Part shown: positions 63,051-64,000 of the stretch, in pieces
Layout: every line of letters starts with the position of its first letter
Position numbering within the stretch: position 1 is the first letter of the stretch
Origin: Parapedobacter tibetensis
Lineage (GTDB): Bacteria > Bacteroidota > Bacteroidia > Sphingobacteriales > Sphingobacteriaceae
Assembly: GCF_024704835.1 (NCBI RefSeq)
Contig: NZ_JAMXBE010000001.1
Coordinates: forward strand, 372,001-436,000
Reading direction: 5' to 3'
DNA: 64,000 nt
Translations under genes and position numbers: made by a program
The notes under the pieces: model-generated
What the model was told of the DNA's origin: nothing
What the model saw: the letters and a program-made list of their open reading frames with translations, nothing else
Database searches by the model: none

Positions 63051-64000
63051 TTACTCCAATTCAAGCACCACCACCGAAAACGGCGGCAACGCTACCGAGA
63101 GCTTGTCGCCCTTGAGCGATGCACCGTCAAATACAGAAGGTTTTATCTTATCAGGATTATCGAATGAATTGAAGTCGCGCAGGTTGGCCGATGTTAATAT
63201 CCGTCCCGCGGCTTTGCCATATACTTTGTCAAGCGATAACTCAACCGCTTGGGTGGTATTGGGGTGTATATTTGTCAATGACACATGTGTTTTACCTAGT
63301 GAATCCACTGATGCGGAGACTGATACCGCTGGCAACTTTTCTTCCCCAAACACATAATCGCTACAATTGACCGTTACAGGGATGAGTGTAGCATCTTGGT
63401 GTACCTTGTACATTTCCATCACATGGTAAGTAGGCGTCAGTAATAGTTTGTTCCCTTCGGTAAGGATAACAGCTTGCAACACATTGATGGTTTGGGCCAG
63501 GTTGGCCATACGTACCCGTTCGGCGTGGTTATGGAAAATGTTGAGCGTTATTCCGGCAATCATGGCATCACGCATGGTGTTCTGTTGGAAAAGGAATCCT
63601 GGATTGGTTTCTGGCTCCACATCATACCAACCACCCCACTCGTCAACCACAAGTGCAACTTTTTTCTCCGTGTCGTATTTGTCCATAATGGCTGAATGCT
63701 TGGTCACCAGTTCTTCCATATGCCACGCAGACTTCATCGTCTTGAAATATTCCTCATCCGAAAACGTGGTGGAGGGGCCCTTTTCTTGCCAATCAATAAC
63801 AGCATAATGGTGTAAAGCCACCCCCTCCAGCAACTGATGGGGAATTTTCTTCATCAACGTTTCCGTCCAGTTGTAATCACTACTGTTGGCACCGGATGCG
63901 ATGCGAAATACACCGCCGGAATTATTCCAATTGGCCATAAATGTGGCATACCTCCGGTATACATCGGCGTAATAATCCGGCGTCATATTACCCCCACATC
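63051..64000 (-). CDS. GH51 alpha-L-arabinofuranosidase, 5' part beyond window
   Basis: Partial: 316 C-terminal codons, with the frame open to the right edge. CGGNMTPDYYADVYRRY at the edge is the block that follows the acid/base Glu of GH51, which lies just outside the window. The nucleophile Glu is present in VALVVDEWGGWYD. The C-terminal beta-sandwich (VSLTNIHPNTTQAVELSLDK, ending PPFSVVVLELE) is complete. The enzyme releases alpha-L-arabinofuranose from arabinan or arabinoxylan oligosaccharides. It is the most upstream gene visible of the right-hand locus; 800 bases with no certain gene separate it from SusC. Confidence 0.93.
   Translation of the reverse strand, partial: CGGNMTPDYYADVYRRYATFMANWNNSGGVFRIASGANSSDYNWTETLMKKIPHQLLEGVALHHYAVIDWQEKGPSTTFSDEEYFKTMKSAWHMEELVTKHSAIMDKYDTEKKVALVVDEWGGWYDVEPETNPGFLFQQNTMRDAMIAGITLNIFHNHAERVRMANLAQTINVLQAVILTEGNKLLLTPTYHVMEMYKVHQDATLIPVTVNCSDYVFGEEKLPAVSVSASVDSLGKTHVSLTNIHPNTTQAVELSLDKVYGKAAGRILTSANLRDFNSFDNPDKIKPSVFDGASLKGDKLSVALPPFSVVVLELE

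Noticed and set aside
1-64000. tRNA, rRNA or an intact insertion sequence
   Set aside because: Scanned for tRNA cloverleaf landmarks, rRNA-like sequence and complete transposase genes; only transposase fragments were found.

Overview
The window is a stretch of a Bacteroidota chromosome, most likely a Sphingobacteriaceae-type genome (Pedobacter, Parapedobacter or Sphingobacterium relatives). The reasons are five SusC/SusD outer-membrane pairs, three FecI/FecR sigma and anti-sigma pairs, one hybrid two-component system, many lipoproteins with Bacteroidota-style lipoboxes, and promoters of the TTTG / TAnnTTTG type. Almost every gene is on the minus strand. The exceptions are a small plus-strand island around 28.5-30.2 kb.

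Layout from left to right. (1) 1-11.3 kb is an arabinose-polymer utilisation locus: a GH127 beta-L-arabinofuranosidase cut by the window edge, SusD, SusC, FecR, FecI sigma, and two GH43 enzymes (one with tandem GH43 domains). A frameshifted enzyme tail lies between the two GH43 genes. (2) 11.4-12.55 kb is non-genic: about forty perfectly phased 21-bp repeats, including five apparently identical 105-bp blocks, abutting a decayed IS3-type transposase. (3) 12.6-15.5 kb is an M16 zinc peptidase with its own terminator. (4) 15.8-28.4 kb is 'locus A': FecI, FecR, SusC, SusD, a TlpA-like thioredoxin, a ThuA-like/DsbD-N fusion, a second TlpA-like protein, an FKBP isomerase and an unknown exported protein. 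(5) 28.4-30.8 kb is an accessory island: an unknown small gene, an HTH/nucleotidyltransferase pair that looks like a toxin-antitoxin module, a small membrane protein, and a fragment of an AAA-ATPase-like gene ending at a REP-like hairpin. (6) 30.8-42.3 kb is 'locus B', a diverged paralogue of locus A: FecI, FecR, SusC, SusD and four TlpA-like proteins. (7) 42.7-56.7 kb is a beta-glucan-type locus: GH16 laminarinase-like enzyme, an HExxH lipoprotein, two surface carbohydrate-binding-type lipoproteins, SusD, SusC and a hybrid two-component regulator. (8) 56.9-64 kb is another locus: SusD, SusC and a GH51 alpha-L-arabinofuranosidase that runs off the right edge.

In each locus SusC/SusD would import a ligand bound at the cell surface. 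FecI/FecR pairs (sensing through the STN domain of SusC) or the hybrid regulator switch the locus on. The glycosidases at both ends point to arabinan or arabinoxylan side chains and the GH16 to beta-1,3-glucan. Loci A and B have no glycosidase; they carry thiol-redox and folding proteins instead, so their substrate is not evident from the sequence. All functional calls come from motif and family recognition by eye; no database search was run.
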